In this document: piece after piece, positions 16,605-25,301 of the stretch | How positions within the stretch are numbered: position 1 is the first letter of the stretch | Layout: the number at the start of each line of letters is the position of its first letter | Origin: an uncultured Candidatus Actinomarina sp. | GTDB lineage: Bacteria; Actinomycetota; Acidimicrobiia; Actinomarinales; Actinomarinaceae | Assembly: GCA_902576605.1 (NCBI GenBank) | Contig: CACGVI010000005.1 | Location: 1 to 55,087, forward strand | DNA: 55,087 nt | Direction: 5' to 3' | Translations under genes and position numbers: made by a program | The notes under the pieces: model-generated | Told to the model about the DNA's origin: nothing | Database searches by the model: none | What the model saw: only the letters and a program-made list of their open reading frames with translations

Positions 16605-17054
16605 ACCTTCCCACCAATTTTCATGTGGAAAATAAATCCAAACTTGTTCAGTATCTTTTGCTAAATCTTGTGTGTAATAATGTGGCTCAAAATCACACTC
16701 GTTATTCCACCACAATGCAGAAAAGCGAACATCACACTCATGATTTATATTTTCTTTAATATAGTTTGATAATCGCTCAAACGTTTCACCGCTATCACAT
16801 ATATCATCTACAATTAAAACTTTTGAATCATTAGATTTTGGAAGATAATTTTCCCAATGTGGAAAATCTCTGGTTGAAGCATGCACTGGTTTAAAAGGAA
16901 TACTTAATTTGTGAGATATCATAACTCCTGGAATCAATCCGCCTCTACTAATGCCAACGATTACATCGGGTTTAAATCCATCTGCTTCAATTTTTTCACA
17001 AATTAAATTTGTATCTTCAATTTGTTGTTCCCACGTATAAATTAATTTTTCCAT
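16593..17054 (-). CDS. purine-type phosphoribosyltransferase
   Basis: A protein of about 153 residues with a type I phosphoribosyltransferase fold. GISRGGLIPG precedes the PRPP-binding motif KVLIVDDICDSGET (about residues 76-89), and the C-terminus has WIYFPHENWWEG. That combination fits the xanthine/hypoxanthine phosphoribosyltransferase group (COG2236-like), which salvages purine bases to nucleotides. The start is probably ATG 17054; an upstream TTG at 17078 is also in frame. It is divergent from the nucleoside-importer operon, which makes a salvage role attractive: imported nucleosides would yield bases for this enzyme. The exact base specificity is not visible. Confidence 0.8.
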   Translation of the reverse strand: MEKLIYTWEQQIEDTNLICEKIEADGFKPDVIVGISRGGLIPGVMISHKLSIPFKPVHASTRDFPHWENYLPKSNDSKVLIVDDICDSGETFERLSNYIKENINHECDVRFSALWWNNECDFEPHYYTQDLAKDTEQVWIYFPHENWWEGSIS

Positions 17055-17151
17055 TTTCGTAAGTGCTAATTTTATCAAAGAATAAAAAGTGCAGAGAAGA
17101 TATTTAATTATTTTTTAACTTCAAAATAAAAGACGTAGCTTGAGTATGTTC

Positions 17152-17176
17152 TATACTAATCGTATGAAAAGGAGGT
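17152..17176 (+). promoter_or_regulatory. -10 element and strong Shine-Dalgarno of the BMP gene
   Basis: TATACT (17152-17157) is a good -10 hexamer without a clear -35. AAAAGGAGGT (17167-17176) is the strongest ribosome-binding site in the window and sits five bases before ATG 17181. Together they suggest high expression of the binding protein. Confidence 0.5.
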
Positions 17177-17180
17177 AAGG

Positions 17181-18209
17181 ATGCGTAGAAGTTGGGCGGT
17201 AGGCCTAATTATTATCAGTATTCTTGCTATGGCCTGCGGGGGAGCCGCAGACGTAGATGATTACAAAGCAGCCTTTGTGTATCTTGGATCCGCAAACGAC
17301 GGAGGATGGACACAGGCACATGACGAAGGTCGTCAATATTTAGTTGAGCAAACCGGGATTGAAACAGCTTTCACTGAGGATATTCCACCTGATGCAACTG
17401 AATTCAGAACAGTAGCTGAAGCTTATATTGAACAAGGTTACAATATAATTTTTGGAACTACTTTCGGATACCTAGACATAATGGAAGAGATGGCACTTGA
17501 ATATCCAGATGTTATCTTCTTACATTGCTCTGGATATAAATCAAATGATTCTAACTATACAAACTATTTTGGAAAAATTTATGAAGCAAGGTATTTGTCT
17601 GGATTAGCAGCTGGATCACTTACAGAGTCAAATAAAATTGGCTATGTTGCAGCATTTCCAATACCAGAAGTTATAAGAGGTATTAATGCTTTTGCAAACG
17701 GTGTCAAAGAAGTGAACCCAAATGCTACTGTTGAAGTAGTTTGGACAAACACTTGGTTCGGACCTGAAGAGGAAACTCAAGCAGCAAATGCACTTCTAGA
17801 AGCAGGTGCTGATGTATTAACTCAACATCAAGATTCAGCTTCTACCGGCATTGCCGCTGAAGCAGCTGGGGCAAAATGGATTGGTTACCATACTGGTTAT
17901 GGAAAAGATGCCGCTCCAAGTGCTTTCGTCACTGCACCAGTCTGGAACTGGGGACCGTTATACACTGATATGGTTAATGCAGTTATAAATGACGAATTTA
18001 CTACAACACCATATTGGACAGGAATGTCTGGTAATGTTGTAGATTTGTTTGAGGTATCTGATGATGTGTCCAGTGATGTTAAAGCATTGATTGAACAAAG
18101 AAAACAAGAAATTATCGACGGAACTTTTGTGATATTTGAAGGTTCAAGTGATGGTGACTTATTAGGTATGAGTTACTTTGTTGACAATGTTGTAGGTACA
18201 TTAGACTAA
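17181..18209 (+). CDS. BMP-family nucleoside-binding lipoprotein
   Basis: A 342-residue solute-binding lipoprotein of the Bmp/PnrA/NupN family. A signal peptide ends in the lipobox LAMAC with lipidated C19. The mature part begins with AAFVYLGSANDGGWTQAHDEG, typical of the nucleoside-binding BMP group, and continues with FGTTFGYLD and IGYVAAFPIPEVIRGINAF. It would bind nucleosides at the outer membrane face and deliver them to the two permeases downstream. It is first in a four-gene set in the same order as B. subtilis nupNOPQ, and is separated from the rest by a strong terminator hairpin, so it should be made in excess over the membrane parts. Confidence 0.92.
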   Translation: MRRSWAVGLIIISILAMACGGAADVDDYKAAFVYLGSANDGGWTQAHDEGRQYLVEQTGIETAFTEDIPPDATEFRTVAEAYIEQGYNIIFGTTFGYLDIMEEMALEYPDVIFLHCSGYKSNDSNYTNYFGKIYEARYLSGLAAGSLTESNKIGYVAAFPIPEVIRGINAFANGVKEVNPNATVEVVWTNTWFGPEEETQAANALLEAGADVLTQHQDSASTGIAAEAAGAKWIGYHTGYGKDAAPSAFVTAPVWNWGPLYTDMVNAVINDEFTTTPYWTGMSGNVVDLFEVSDDVSSDVKALIEQRKQEIIDGTFVIFEGSSDGDLLGMSYFVDNVVGTLD

Positions 18210-18217
18210 ATGTTTTT

Positions 18218-18255
18218 ATTACAGCACCTCTTCTTGAGGTGCTGTAATTTTTTTT
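18218..18255 (+). terminator. intrinsic terminator between the BMP gene and its ATPase gene
   Basis: A perfect 13-bp stem (18218-18230 with 18236-18248, arm ATTACAGCACCTC) with a 5-base loop and a run of eight T (18248-18255). The next gene's ATG begins at 18256, directly after the T run. Partial read-through would give the importer genes lower expression than the binding protein. Confidence 0.9.
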
Positions 18256-19752
18256 ATGAATAATAAAATTTTAGAAACTAAAAATATTACAAAAAGTTTT
18301 GGAACATTAAAAGCTCTTGATAATGTAAGTTTTAATCTTTATGAGGGCAAAATTCACGGATTATTAGGTGAAAATGGAGCTGGTAAATCATCACTTATGA
18401 ATGTTCTCTCAGGACTTTATCATCCTGAAAAGGGATCCATATATATTAAAAATCAAAAATATAAAATTTCAAATCCAGACTTTGCTTCGAAACTTGGGAT
18501 TGGAATGGTTCATCAGGAATTTAGGCTGGTTGAAAGTTTTAGTATTAAAGATAATTTAACTCTTTCAAGATCAAATATTTACATAGACAACTTCAAGACT
18601 GCATATAAAAAATATTCTGAAATATTTGCATTAAATGTAAGAGAAGATGAAGCAGTTTCTAACTTATCTGTTGGGGAGAAACAAAAAATTGAAATTATGA
18701 AACTTATTTTTAACAACAGCAATATCATGCTTTTGGATGAACCAACAGCAGTGCTTACGCCTCAAGAAACTCTTCAGCTTAAAAATTCTCTCGTAACACT
18801 TGCAAAAGAAGATATGAAAACAATAGTTTTAATTACACATAAATTAAAAGAAATACGTGAATTTACAGAAATTGTTTCAGTTTTAAGAAATGGAAAAATG
18901 GTTTCAAATGATTTACTAACTCAAGAGGTTAGTAATAACCAACTAATTAATCTAATGATGGGCAAAGTTAAAAAATCTCAAATAAATAAAAACAATGAAA
19001 TTGGAGATATTAAATTAGAAGTCAAAAGTGTTACTTCCAAAGATCCGGTAAATAATATCAAAAAGCTAGACGATATTAACTTTCAAATAAGAAGTGGTGA
19101 AATTTTAGGACTAGCAGGAGTATCTGGAAATGGACAAGTGGAGTTAGCAAATCTAATTGCGGGCATTGAAAAAAATTTTGAAGGAAAAATAATTATAAAT
19201 AACAACGATGTTTCGAACAAAGGAGTTAAATCTAGAAAAAAACTAAATTTATCTTATATTCCTGAAAACAGGCTTGGAGTCGGTCTAGCTCCTGGAGTTT
19301 CAGTGTTAGATAATTCAATAGTTAAAGATTATTTTCAGACAAAACTTGGACCACACTTGTCTAAAAATAGAACTGTAAAATATTTAGAAAATTTAATAAA
19401 TCAATTTTCAATCAAAGCGCCAAATCCAAAAGCTGAAATTTCTACTTTGTCTGGAGGCAATATGCAGAAATTATTGATGGGTAGAGAGCTAATTGGAAAC
19501 CCTGATGTAATTATTGCGTCACAACCAACTAGAGGCCTCGATGTAAATGCTGTTGAAGCAATTCATAATCTTTTAATAACTCAAAGAAATAAAGGTTCAG
19601 CAATTTTTCTAATTTCAGAGGATCTTGATGAACTTTTTAAATTAAGTCATAAACTACTTGTGATTTATGAGGGTAAAGTAATTAAATCTTTTTCCACATC
19701 TGAATCAGATATTGAAAGTATTGGCTTAGCAATGGCAGGTATTGGTGAATAA
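18256..19752 (+). CDS. nucleoside ABC importer, tandem ATPase (NupO/RbsA-like)
   Basis: A 498-residue protein with two ABC domains. The first has Walker A GENGAGKSS (K44), signature LSVGEKQKIE and Walker B LLDEPTAVLTP. The second lacks the Walker A lysine (GVSGNGQVE) but keeps LSGGNMQK and the D-loop region SQPTRGLD. This consensus/degenerate pattern is normal for RbsA/NupO-type sugar and nucleoside importers. It would energise the two permeases downstream. The ATG follows the terminator T run with no ribosome-binding site except GAGGTG inside the hairpin's 3' arm, 14 bases away. It overlaps the first permease gene by 11 bases. Confidence 0.92.
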   Translation: MNNKILETKNITKSFGTLKALDNVSFNLYEGKIHGLLGENGAGKSSLMNVLSGLYHPEKGSIYIKNQKYKISNPDFASKLGIGMVHQEFRLVESFSIKDNLTLSRSNIYIDNFKTAYKKYSEIFALNVREDEAVSNLSVGEKQKIEIMKLIFNNSNIMLLDEPTAVLTPQETLQLKNSLVTLAKEDMKTIVLITHKLKEIREFTEIVSVLRNGKMVSNDLLTQEVSNNQLINLMMGKVKKSQINKNNEIGDIKLEVKSVTSKDPVNNIKKLDDINFQIRSGEILGLAGVSGNGQVELANLIAGIEKNFEGKIIINNNDVSNKGVKSRKKLNLSYIPENRLGVGLAPGVSVLDNSIVKDYFQTKLGPHLSKNRTVKYLENLINQFSIKAPNPKAEISTLSGGNMQKLLMGRELIGNPDVIIASQPTRGLDVNAVEAIHNLLITQRNKGSAIFLISEDLDELFKLSHKLLVIYEGKVIKSFSTSESDIESIGLAMAGIGE

Positions 19753-20803
19753 GTATACTTTATCAAAACGTCAAGCTGTCAATGAATTATCGACCTTTTA
19801 CTCTTTTCTAGCTGGATTTTTGATTGCATTAGTCATAGGCTCAATAATTTTATTAATACAAGAAAAAAATCCTATCGATACTTTCTCTTTAATGTTCAAG
19901 CTTTCTATTGGTAGTGTTAACAGCTTAAGTTCATCATTAAATAAAGCAACCCCATTAATTCTTGCAGGTTTAGGTATTGCGATAATAAATACCGTGAAAC
20001 TGTGGAATATAGGTGCTGAAGGCCAAATTTTCATGGGTGCAATAGGTGTGAATTTATTTTATATTAATTCAAACTTATCAAATCCAACAATATTAATTTT
20101 TTTGCTTTTATTATCGGCATTTATAGGTGGTGCTTTTTGTATTCTAATTCCAGCTCTTGCAAAAGTTTTGTTTGGTGTTAATGAAATAATTACTACCTTA
20201 TTAACAAATTACATAGTCATAGGGTTGACTATTTATTTAGTAAATGGTCCCTGGAAAGATCCTAATTCGCTTAACTTTCCTGCAGCAGCTTACGTTGGAA
20301 AAGAAGTCTATTTGCCAACCATGTTTGGTAAATTAAGCTATGGATTTTTAATTTGCATTATATTTACAGCTTTAGCGCATTATCTAAAAAATAAATCAGT
20401 TTTTGGGTATGAAATGAGAATTGCTGGAGGATCTGAAATGACTGCAATTTATGCCGGAATAAATGCAAAGCAAAAAGCTTTTTTTGCAATGTTAATTGGT
20501 GGGGGTTTTGCAGGTTTAGCTGGTGGAGTTGAATTATTAAGTCAGACGCATCGGGTCTCAACAGGAATCTCACAAGGATTTGGATATACAGCGATAATTG
20601 TTGCAGCAATCACCGGAATGAGGCCCATAGGAATTTTTTTAGTTGGTACATTGTTTGGAGCACTGTCTATTGGTGGGTCAGTAATTCAAACTATCGGTGT
20701 AAGCACTTATATTGCTGATATTATTCAGGCATCAACATTATTTGGAGCTTTAGTAATTCAGTTTTTTTTCAATTATAAATTATTAAGAGTAGATGATGAT
20801 TGA
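19742..20803 (+). CDS. nucleoside ABC importer permease (NupP-like)
   Basis: A 353-residue polytopic membrane protein of the BPD_transp_2 family. It contains many hydrophobic segments and the cytoplasmic-loop coupling region GYEMRIAGGSEMTAIYAGI followed by GGGFAGLAGGVELL, typical of this permease class. The start is TTG 19742 or GTG 19745, overlapping the ATPase gene by 8-11 bases. It pairs with the next gene to form the heterodimeric channel for nucleosides. Confidence 0.9.
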   Translation: MVNKYTLSKRQAVNELSTFYSFLAGFLIALVIGSIILLIQEKNPIDTFSLMFKLSIGSVNSLSSSLNKATPLILAGLGIAIINTVKLWNIGAEGQIFMGAIGVNLFYINSNLSNPTILIFLLLLSAFIGGAFCILIPALAKVLFGVNEIITTLLTNYIVIGLTIYLVNGPWKDPNSLNFPAAAYVGKEVYLPTMFGKLSYGFLICIIFTALAHYLKNKSVFGYEMRIAGGSEMTAIYAGINAKQKAFFAMLIGGGFAGLAGGVELLSQTHRVSTGISQGFGYTAIIVAAITGMRPIGIFLVGTLFGALSIGGSVIQTIGVSTYIADIIQASTLFGALVIQFFFNYKLLRVDDD

Positions 20804-21719
20804 TATACAGCTTCTTGGTTTATTGAACGCAACACTTCAAGCAGCAACATTATTATTTGTTGCAGCACTAGGTGAATTAATTACTGAAAAATCTGGGATA
20901 TTAAATCTTGGTGTTGAAGGAATGATATCAATTGGCGCAGTTGCAGGGTTCATGACTGCTGTTAATACAAACAATATCTTTTTAGCAGTTATTGTTGGGG
21001 TTCTTTCGTCTTCTGTATTTGCTTCAATACACGCAGTAGTTACCGTTGTTTTAAAACAAGACCAAACAGTATCTGGATTAATTTTAACGATACTTGGTTT
21101 AGCTCTTTCATCTTTAATTGGAAAAAATTATGTTGGGAAAAAACTCGATACAAAGCTAGATAGTTTTTTTTCTATTGATGATCCATCAAACATTCTGCAA
21201 GTGCTTTTAAGCCAAAACATAATATTTTATGTTGCAATTTTGTTGATGATACTAGTTTCGTATACCCTCAAAAATACAATGTTTGGAAGAAGACTTGAAG
21301 CAGTAGGTGAAGATTCTAAAGCAGCAGACTCAATGGGGTTAAATGTTACAAAAACACAATTTATAGCCACATGTTTAGGTGGAGCATTTGCTGGATTATC
21401 AGGAGTTTACTTAACATTAAGCTACGTTCCCTACTGGACAGACAATATGACAGCTGGAAGAGGATGGATTGCACTTGCTCTAGTAATTTTTGGAGGATGG
21501 AAGCCTTATCGCACAGCTTTAGGTGCTTTACTTTTTGGATTCCTCGAAGCATTAGTTCCTAGACTACAAACATATGGTTTTGAATTAAATCCTTATATTG
21601 TAAAAATTGCTCCATACATAATCACAATATTAATTTTGGTTTTATTAACAATTTATAAGGGTGGAAAAACAGGTGCACCAAAAAATATTGGTATTCCATT
21701 CTTTAGAGAAAATAGATAA
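20793..21719 (+). CDS. nucleoside ABC importer permease (NupQ-like)
   Basis: A 308-residue permease of the same family as its neighbour. Early conserved segments are GELITEKSGILNLGVEGMI; later come GRRLEAVGEDSKAADSMG and CLGGAFAGLSGVYL, and the C-terminus is a basic tail. About eight to ten hydrophobic segments are visible. The gene overlaps its upstream partner by 11 bases. It ends 78 bases before pyrR, so the transporter and the UMP pathway may share transcripts, although the PyrR-type hairpin sits between them. Confidence 0.9.
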   Translation: MMIDIQLLGLLNATLQAATLLFVAALGELITEKSGILNLGVEGMISIGAVAGFMTAVNTNNIFLAVIVGVLSSSVFASIHAVVTVVLKQDQTVSGLILTILGLALSSLIGKNYVGKKLDTKLDSFFSIDDPSNILQVLLSQNIIFYVAILLMILVSYTLKNTMFGRRLEAVGEDSKAADSMGLNVTKTQFIATCLGGAFAGLSGVYLTLSYVPYWTDNMTAGRGWIALALVIFGGWKPYRTALGALLFGFLEALVPRLQTYGFELNPYIVKIAPYIITILILVLLTIYKGGKTGAPKNIGIPFFRENR

Positions 21720-21766
21720 ATCAAATTATTTAAATCAATTTTTTGGTAGTATTAACACAACTTTAA

Positions 21767-21791
21767 TTAACACCTGTGAGTGTTGAAAGGA
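21767..21791 (+). promoter_or_regulatory. candidate PyrR-binding hairpin abutting the pyrR ribosome-binding site
   Basis: AACAC-CTGTGA-GTGTT (21769-21784) forms a 5-bp stem, extended to 7 bp by a T-G and a T-A pair, with a six-base loop. The loop CTGTGA fits CNGNGA, the consensus of PyrR-bound hexaloops. The 3' arm runs straight into AAAGGA (21786-21791), the Shine-Dalgarno site for TTG 21798. No T run follows, so the likely mechanism is UMP-dependent translational repression, as reported for mycobacterial PyrR, and not attenuation. Confidence 0.65.
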
Positions 21792-21797
21792 AACGTC

Positions 21798-22274
21798 TTG
21801 GAAATAGATAAAATAATTTATCGTCTAAGTAAAGAAATTACTGAATCTGAGTTTAACAATCCTCTATTACTTGGAATCCCAAGAAGAGGCGATTTAATTG
21901 CAAAAAGAATTTCAAAAAACCTTGATCAACTAAATTACGCTCATGATATTGATACTATTGATTATTTACCATTTAGAGATGATTTAGAGGAAGAAATTAA
22001 GAAAACCAAATTAAATATAAATCCGCAAGAAAGAGATGTCATTTTGATTGATGATGTTATTTATACAGGAAGAACCTTAAGAGCTTCAATAGAGGCCGTA
22101 GTTCATACAGGCAGGCCAAGATTAATAGCTCTTCTTTGCTTGATTGACAGAGGCCATAGAGAATTACCCATGAGTCCAAAATTCATTGGAAAAAATATAC
22201 CTACTAATGAAGAGGAGTATGTTTCAGTATTTCTTAAAGAATTAGATGATGTTGATAAGGTTGAGGTTAAATAG
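21798..22274 (+). CDS. pyrR: pyr regulator PyrR (uracil phosphoribosyltransferase fold)
   Basis: A 158-residue PyrR. LGIPRRGDLIAKRI lies near 24-37, the PRPP-binding motif DVILIDDVIYTGRT near 79-94, and GRPRLIALLCLIDRGHRELP and FIGKNIPT follow as in the family. PyrR binds pyr mRNA in response to UMP and often has weak uracil phosphoribosyltransferase activity. I choose TTG 21798, which has AAAGGA six bases upstream; the in-frame GTG at 21780 would lie inside the hairpin. It is the first gene of the pyr operon and would control itself and the coupled genes downstream. Confidence 0.93.
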   Translation: MEIDKIIYRLSKEITESEFNNPLLLGIPRRGDLIAKRISKNLDQLNYAHDIDTIDYLPFRDDLEEEIKKTKLNINPQERDVILIDDVIYTGRTLRASIEAVVHTGRPRLIALLCLIDRGHRELPMSPKFIGKNIPTNEEEYVSVFLKELDDVDKVEVK

Positions 22275-22277
22275 CAT

Positions 22278-23156
22278 ATGAAGCATCTTCTAGATTTTCA
22301 AAATTTAGAAAAAAGAAATTTAGAAAAGATTGTTAATGCTATTTTGAAACTTAATATACAAAAATTAAAAAAAATTGATTCTTTTACCCTTTTGCAATTT
22401 AATGAAGGTTCAACAAGAACTAGGCTTTCATTTTCAATTGCTGCTCAGAAATTGGGTATCAATGTAGTAGAGTCGCAAGACTCAATTTCAGCTAAAGAAA
22501 AAGGTGAAAGCTTGACTCACGAATTGGAAACTTTTAAATCTATGGGAATAGAAGCATTAGTAATAAGGACAAAAGAAAATAATTTAGAGGAATATAAAAA
22601 TTTTGATGAAATTTCAGTTATTAGTGGAGGATTTGGTAATACTTCTCATCCAACACAAGCATTAGTTGATGTTGCAACTCTAACAAAACTAAATAAATTT
22701 TCATATGAAGTACCAGTAACGTATGTTGGTGACCTTAAACATTCAAGGGTATTTTCTTCTGGCAGGGAGCTATTAACCAAATTAGGATTTAAGGTTGGTG
22801 TTTTCTCTAATGAAGAACTTCTTCCAAGTAATTTAGATAATTTATGTGTTTTTAATTCTTGGGAAGAAGTAGTTGAAAATTCAGGATCTGTTGAATTATT
22901 AAGAGTTCAAAAAGAACGCATTGAAAATATTGAAGGTTTTGATTTTAATAATTACAAAAAAAACTTTCAATTAACCAATGAAATACTTGAAAACACTTCC
23001 GATGACTTTGTGGTCTTGCACCCAATGCCGATAAATATTGGAATAGAAATAGATGAAAGTGCAGTAAAAAGCAAAAAATTTATATACCAAGAGCAATTAA
23101 AAATGGCAATTCCTGCAAGGGTTGCAAGCTATCAATATGTTTTTGGAGCTATATGA
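22278..23156 (+). CDS. pyrB: aspartate carbamoyltransferase
   Basis: A 292-residue catalytic subunit that joins carbamoyl phosphate and aspartate. The carbamoyl-phosphate motif STRTR is near 45-49, SAKEKGESL near 73-81, SHPTQALVD near 123-131, and LLRVQKER supplies the aspartate-binding arginine. The usual HPGPxNRG reads HPMPINIG, so the Arg after Asn is replaced; this is unusual but the rest of the site is intact. No regulatory pyrI is present. It begins three bases after pyrR and overlaps pyrC by four bases. Confidence 0.93.
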   Translation: MKHLLDFQNLEKRNLEKIVNAILKLNIQKLKKIDSFTLLQFNEGSTRTRLSFSIAAQKLGINVVESQDSISAKEKGESLTHELETFKSMGIEALVIRTKENNLEEYKNFDEISVISGGFGNTSHPTQALVDVATLTKLNKFSYEVPVTYVGDLKHSRVFSSGRELLTKLGFKVGVFSNEELLPSNLDNLCVFNSWEEVVENSGSVELLRVQKERIENIEGFDFNNYKKNFQLTNEILENTSDDFVVLHPMPINIGIEIDESAVKSKKFIYQEQLKMAIPARVASYQYVFGAI

Positions 23157-24211
23157 TTGAAATGCCATCATTTATTGATCTTCATACCCATACACGTTAT
23201 CCAGATAAAAATAATTTCCCTATTTTAGAAATTGAAAAAGCAGCATTAAATGGTGGGTATTCAGAAGTTTTAGCTATGGCAAATTCTGAAATAACAATTG
23301 ATTCAATAGAAAATCTTAAACTAGCGAGGTCCTTTGATAAAAAGTTAAGAATAAAAGTTCATCGAGTTGGAGCATTATCAAAAAATCTTGATGGAAAAGA
23401 GCTTGTAAATTTTAATAAATTTGTTGATGAAGGAGTAACAATTTTTTCAGACGATGGAAAAACACTTATTGATGATGATCTTTCGGAAATTGCTTTTAAA
23501 GAAATTGCTAAGTTAAATGGTGCAATTTTTCAACATTGTGAAAAAAACTGCCACACAAATCCTGGTGATATAGCACCTCCTTACAACACTTCGGAGCTAA
23601 TTACTATTCATGAAAATGAAGAGTTTGAAATTGTAAAAAGAGATTTAGATTTAGTAAACAAATATAAAACTAGATATCATATACAACATGTTTCTTCTAA
23701 AAAGAGTGTCGAACTAATAAAAGATGCAAAAGAAAATGGCCTTCCAGTAACTGCTGAAGTAACCCCTCATCACTTACTAAAAAATAACCTAGATATAAAT
23801 ATGAATGATGGAAGCCTCAAAATGTATCCACCATTAAGATCAGAAGAAGATAGGCAAGCATTAATTAGTGGCCTGAAAAATGGAATTATCGATGTTATTG
23901 CTACTGATCATGCTCCCCATCCAAAAGAAACTAAAGAAGTAAGTTTCAAGAAATCTGCCAGAGGCGTGGTTGGGCTTGAGTCAGCATTTGTTGTTTTATT
24001 TTCCTCAAATTTATTTAGCTTGGAAGAACTAACAAGATTTATGTCGATAAACCCAATGAATATTCTGGTTAGTCTTGGATATGATAGTTCAAACACTAAA
24101 AAGAATAACTGGACTAAAAATGATAGTACTTTTATTACAAAATCATTCTACAAAAATTCAGCCTTTGAAAACTTCCAAGTAAGCATTCAGAAAGAACTTA
24201 ATCATGTATAA
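23153..24211 (+). CDS. pyrC: dihydroorotase
   Basis: A 352-residue zinc amidohydrolase that closes carbamoyl aspartate to dihydroorotate. The metal-binding HTHTR is at 11-15, FSDDG (the aspartate position used in type I enzymes) near 100, HCEKNC near 124, HIQHVSS near 181, TPHH near 205 and TDHAPHP near 250. It is shorter than the usual 400-430 residues; the C-terminal part after the last metal ligand is reduced. It is translationally coupled to pyrB (ATGA) and overlaps carA by eight bases. Confidence 0.9.
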   Translation: MIEMPSFIDLHTHTRYPDKNNFPILEIEKAALNGGYSEVLAMANSEITIDSIENLKLARSFDKKLRIKVHRVGALSKNLDGKELVNFNKFVDEGVTIFSDDGKTLIDDDLSEIAFKEIAKLNGAIFQHCEKNCHTNPGDIAPPYNTSELITIHENEEFEIVKRDLDLVNKYKTRYHIQHVSSKKSVELIKDAKENGLPVTAEVTPHHLLKNNLDINMNDGSLKMYPPLRSEEDRQALISGLKNGIIDVIATDHAPHPKETKEVSFKKSARGVVGLESAFVVLFSSNLFSLEELTRFMSINPMNILVSLGYDSSNTKKNNWTKNDSTFITKSFYKNSAFENFQVSIQKELNHV

Positions 24212-25301
24212 AAAAACTTTGCTTGTCAATCAAAATGGAGATGAATTTATAGGATGGTCCGATAACGAATTTAACCCCACAACTGGTGAGCTAATATTTA
24301 ATACAGCAATGACAGGTTTTGTTGAAATTCTCAGTGACCCCTCCTATATAAATCAAATAATTACGTTTACTTCTTCTCATGTTGGAAATTATGGAATGTC
24401 ACAAGATGATTATGAGTCTAATGAACCAAAAGTTGAGGCTGCAATAGGTAATTCATTTACATATGATCCTTCATCTTGGAGATCAGAAAAATCTGTAACT
24501 TCTTGGTTAAAAGAATATGAAATACCCTTCAGTGGAGGTTTTGATGTCAGGTCAATAGCAAAGCATCTTAGAGACTATGGGTCCAGTATGTTTGCAATAG
24601 GACAAGAGGTTGATAAAGACTCACTTATTAATTTAGTAAAGGATGCCAAGGACATAATTGGTGACAATTCAGCACTGACAGCTGGTAGTTTGAGCTTGGG
24701 TAACGATACTGTTGGTAAAGTTGGAATTTTAGATCTTGGAGCTAAACAAAGTATTGTAAATGTATTGAAAAAGTTAAATTTTCAAGCTGTAGCAATTTCT
24801 CCAAAAGAATCAGCAGAAAACATTCTTTCAATGAATCTGAAAGGTATTTTAATATCTAATGGACCTGGAGATCCAAGATCTCTTGGTGGTGTTATTGATA
24901 CTGTTCAAAAGCTAATTGGTAATATACCTATATTTGGAATCTGTTTAGGCCATCAAATTTTAAGCCTTGCGTGTGGTCTGACTGTTAAAAAATTAGAATT
25001 TGGACATCATGGCTCTAATCACCCTGTAGAAATCAAAGGAATCAAGAAAGCATTGATTACTGCCCAGAATCACGGATTTGCTGTAGATGATTTTGAATCT
25101 GATCTTGTACACGAAAAGTTTGGAAGAATTGAAAGTTACGCAAGTAATTTAAATGATGGAAGTAATGAAGGTATAAGTATTTGGGAATCAATGGCTTATT
25201 CAGTACAGTTTCATCCAGAATCTGGTCCGGGCACATCTGATGGACTACAAATTTTTGATCCATTTGTGAAACTTATGGAAAGTAATTATGCCAAAAAATA
25301 A
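24204..25301 (+). CDS. carA: carbamoyl-phosphate synthase small subunit
   Basis: A 365-residue glutaminase subunit. The N-terminal domain has [21 protein letters not shown], followed by the class I glutamine amidotransferase domain with SNGPGDP (near 218), nucleophile C in FGICLGHQ (near 246), GHHGSNHPV, and the His-Glu pair in VQFHPE (near 336). It supplies ammonia to CarB through a tunnel. The gene overlaps pyrC by eight and carB by 14 bases. Confidence 0.95.
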   Translation: MYKKTLLVNQNGDEFIGWSDNEFNPTTGELIFNTAMTGFVEILSDPSYINQIITFTSSHVGNYGMSQDDYESNEPKVEAAIGNSFTYDPSSWRSEKSVTSWLKEYEIPFSGGFDVRSIAKHLRDYGSSMFAIGQEVDKDSLINLVKDAKDIIGDNSALTAGSLSLGNDTVGKVGILDLGAKQSIVNVLKKLNFQAVAISPKESAENILSMNLKGILISNGPGDPRSLGGVIDTVQKLIGNIPIFGICLGHQILSLACGLTVKKLEFGHHGSNHPVEIKGIKKALITAQNHGFAVDDFESDLVHEKFGRIESYASNLNDGSNEGISIWESMAYSVQFHPESGPGTSDGLQIFDPFVKLMESNYAKK

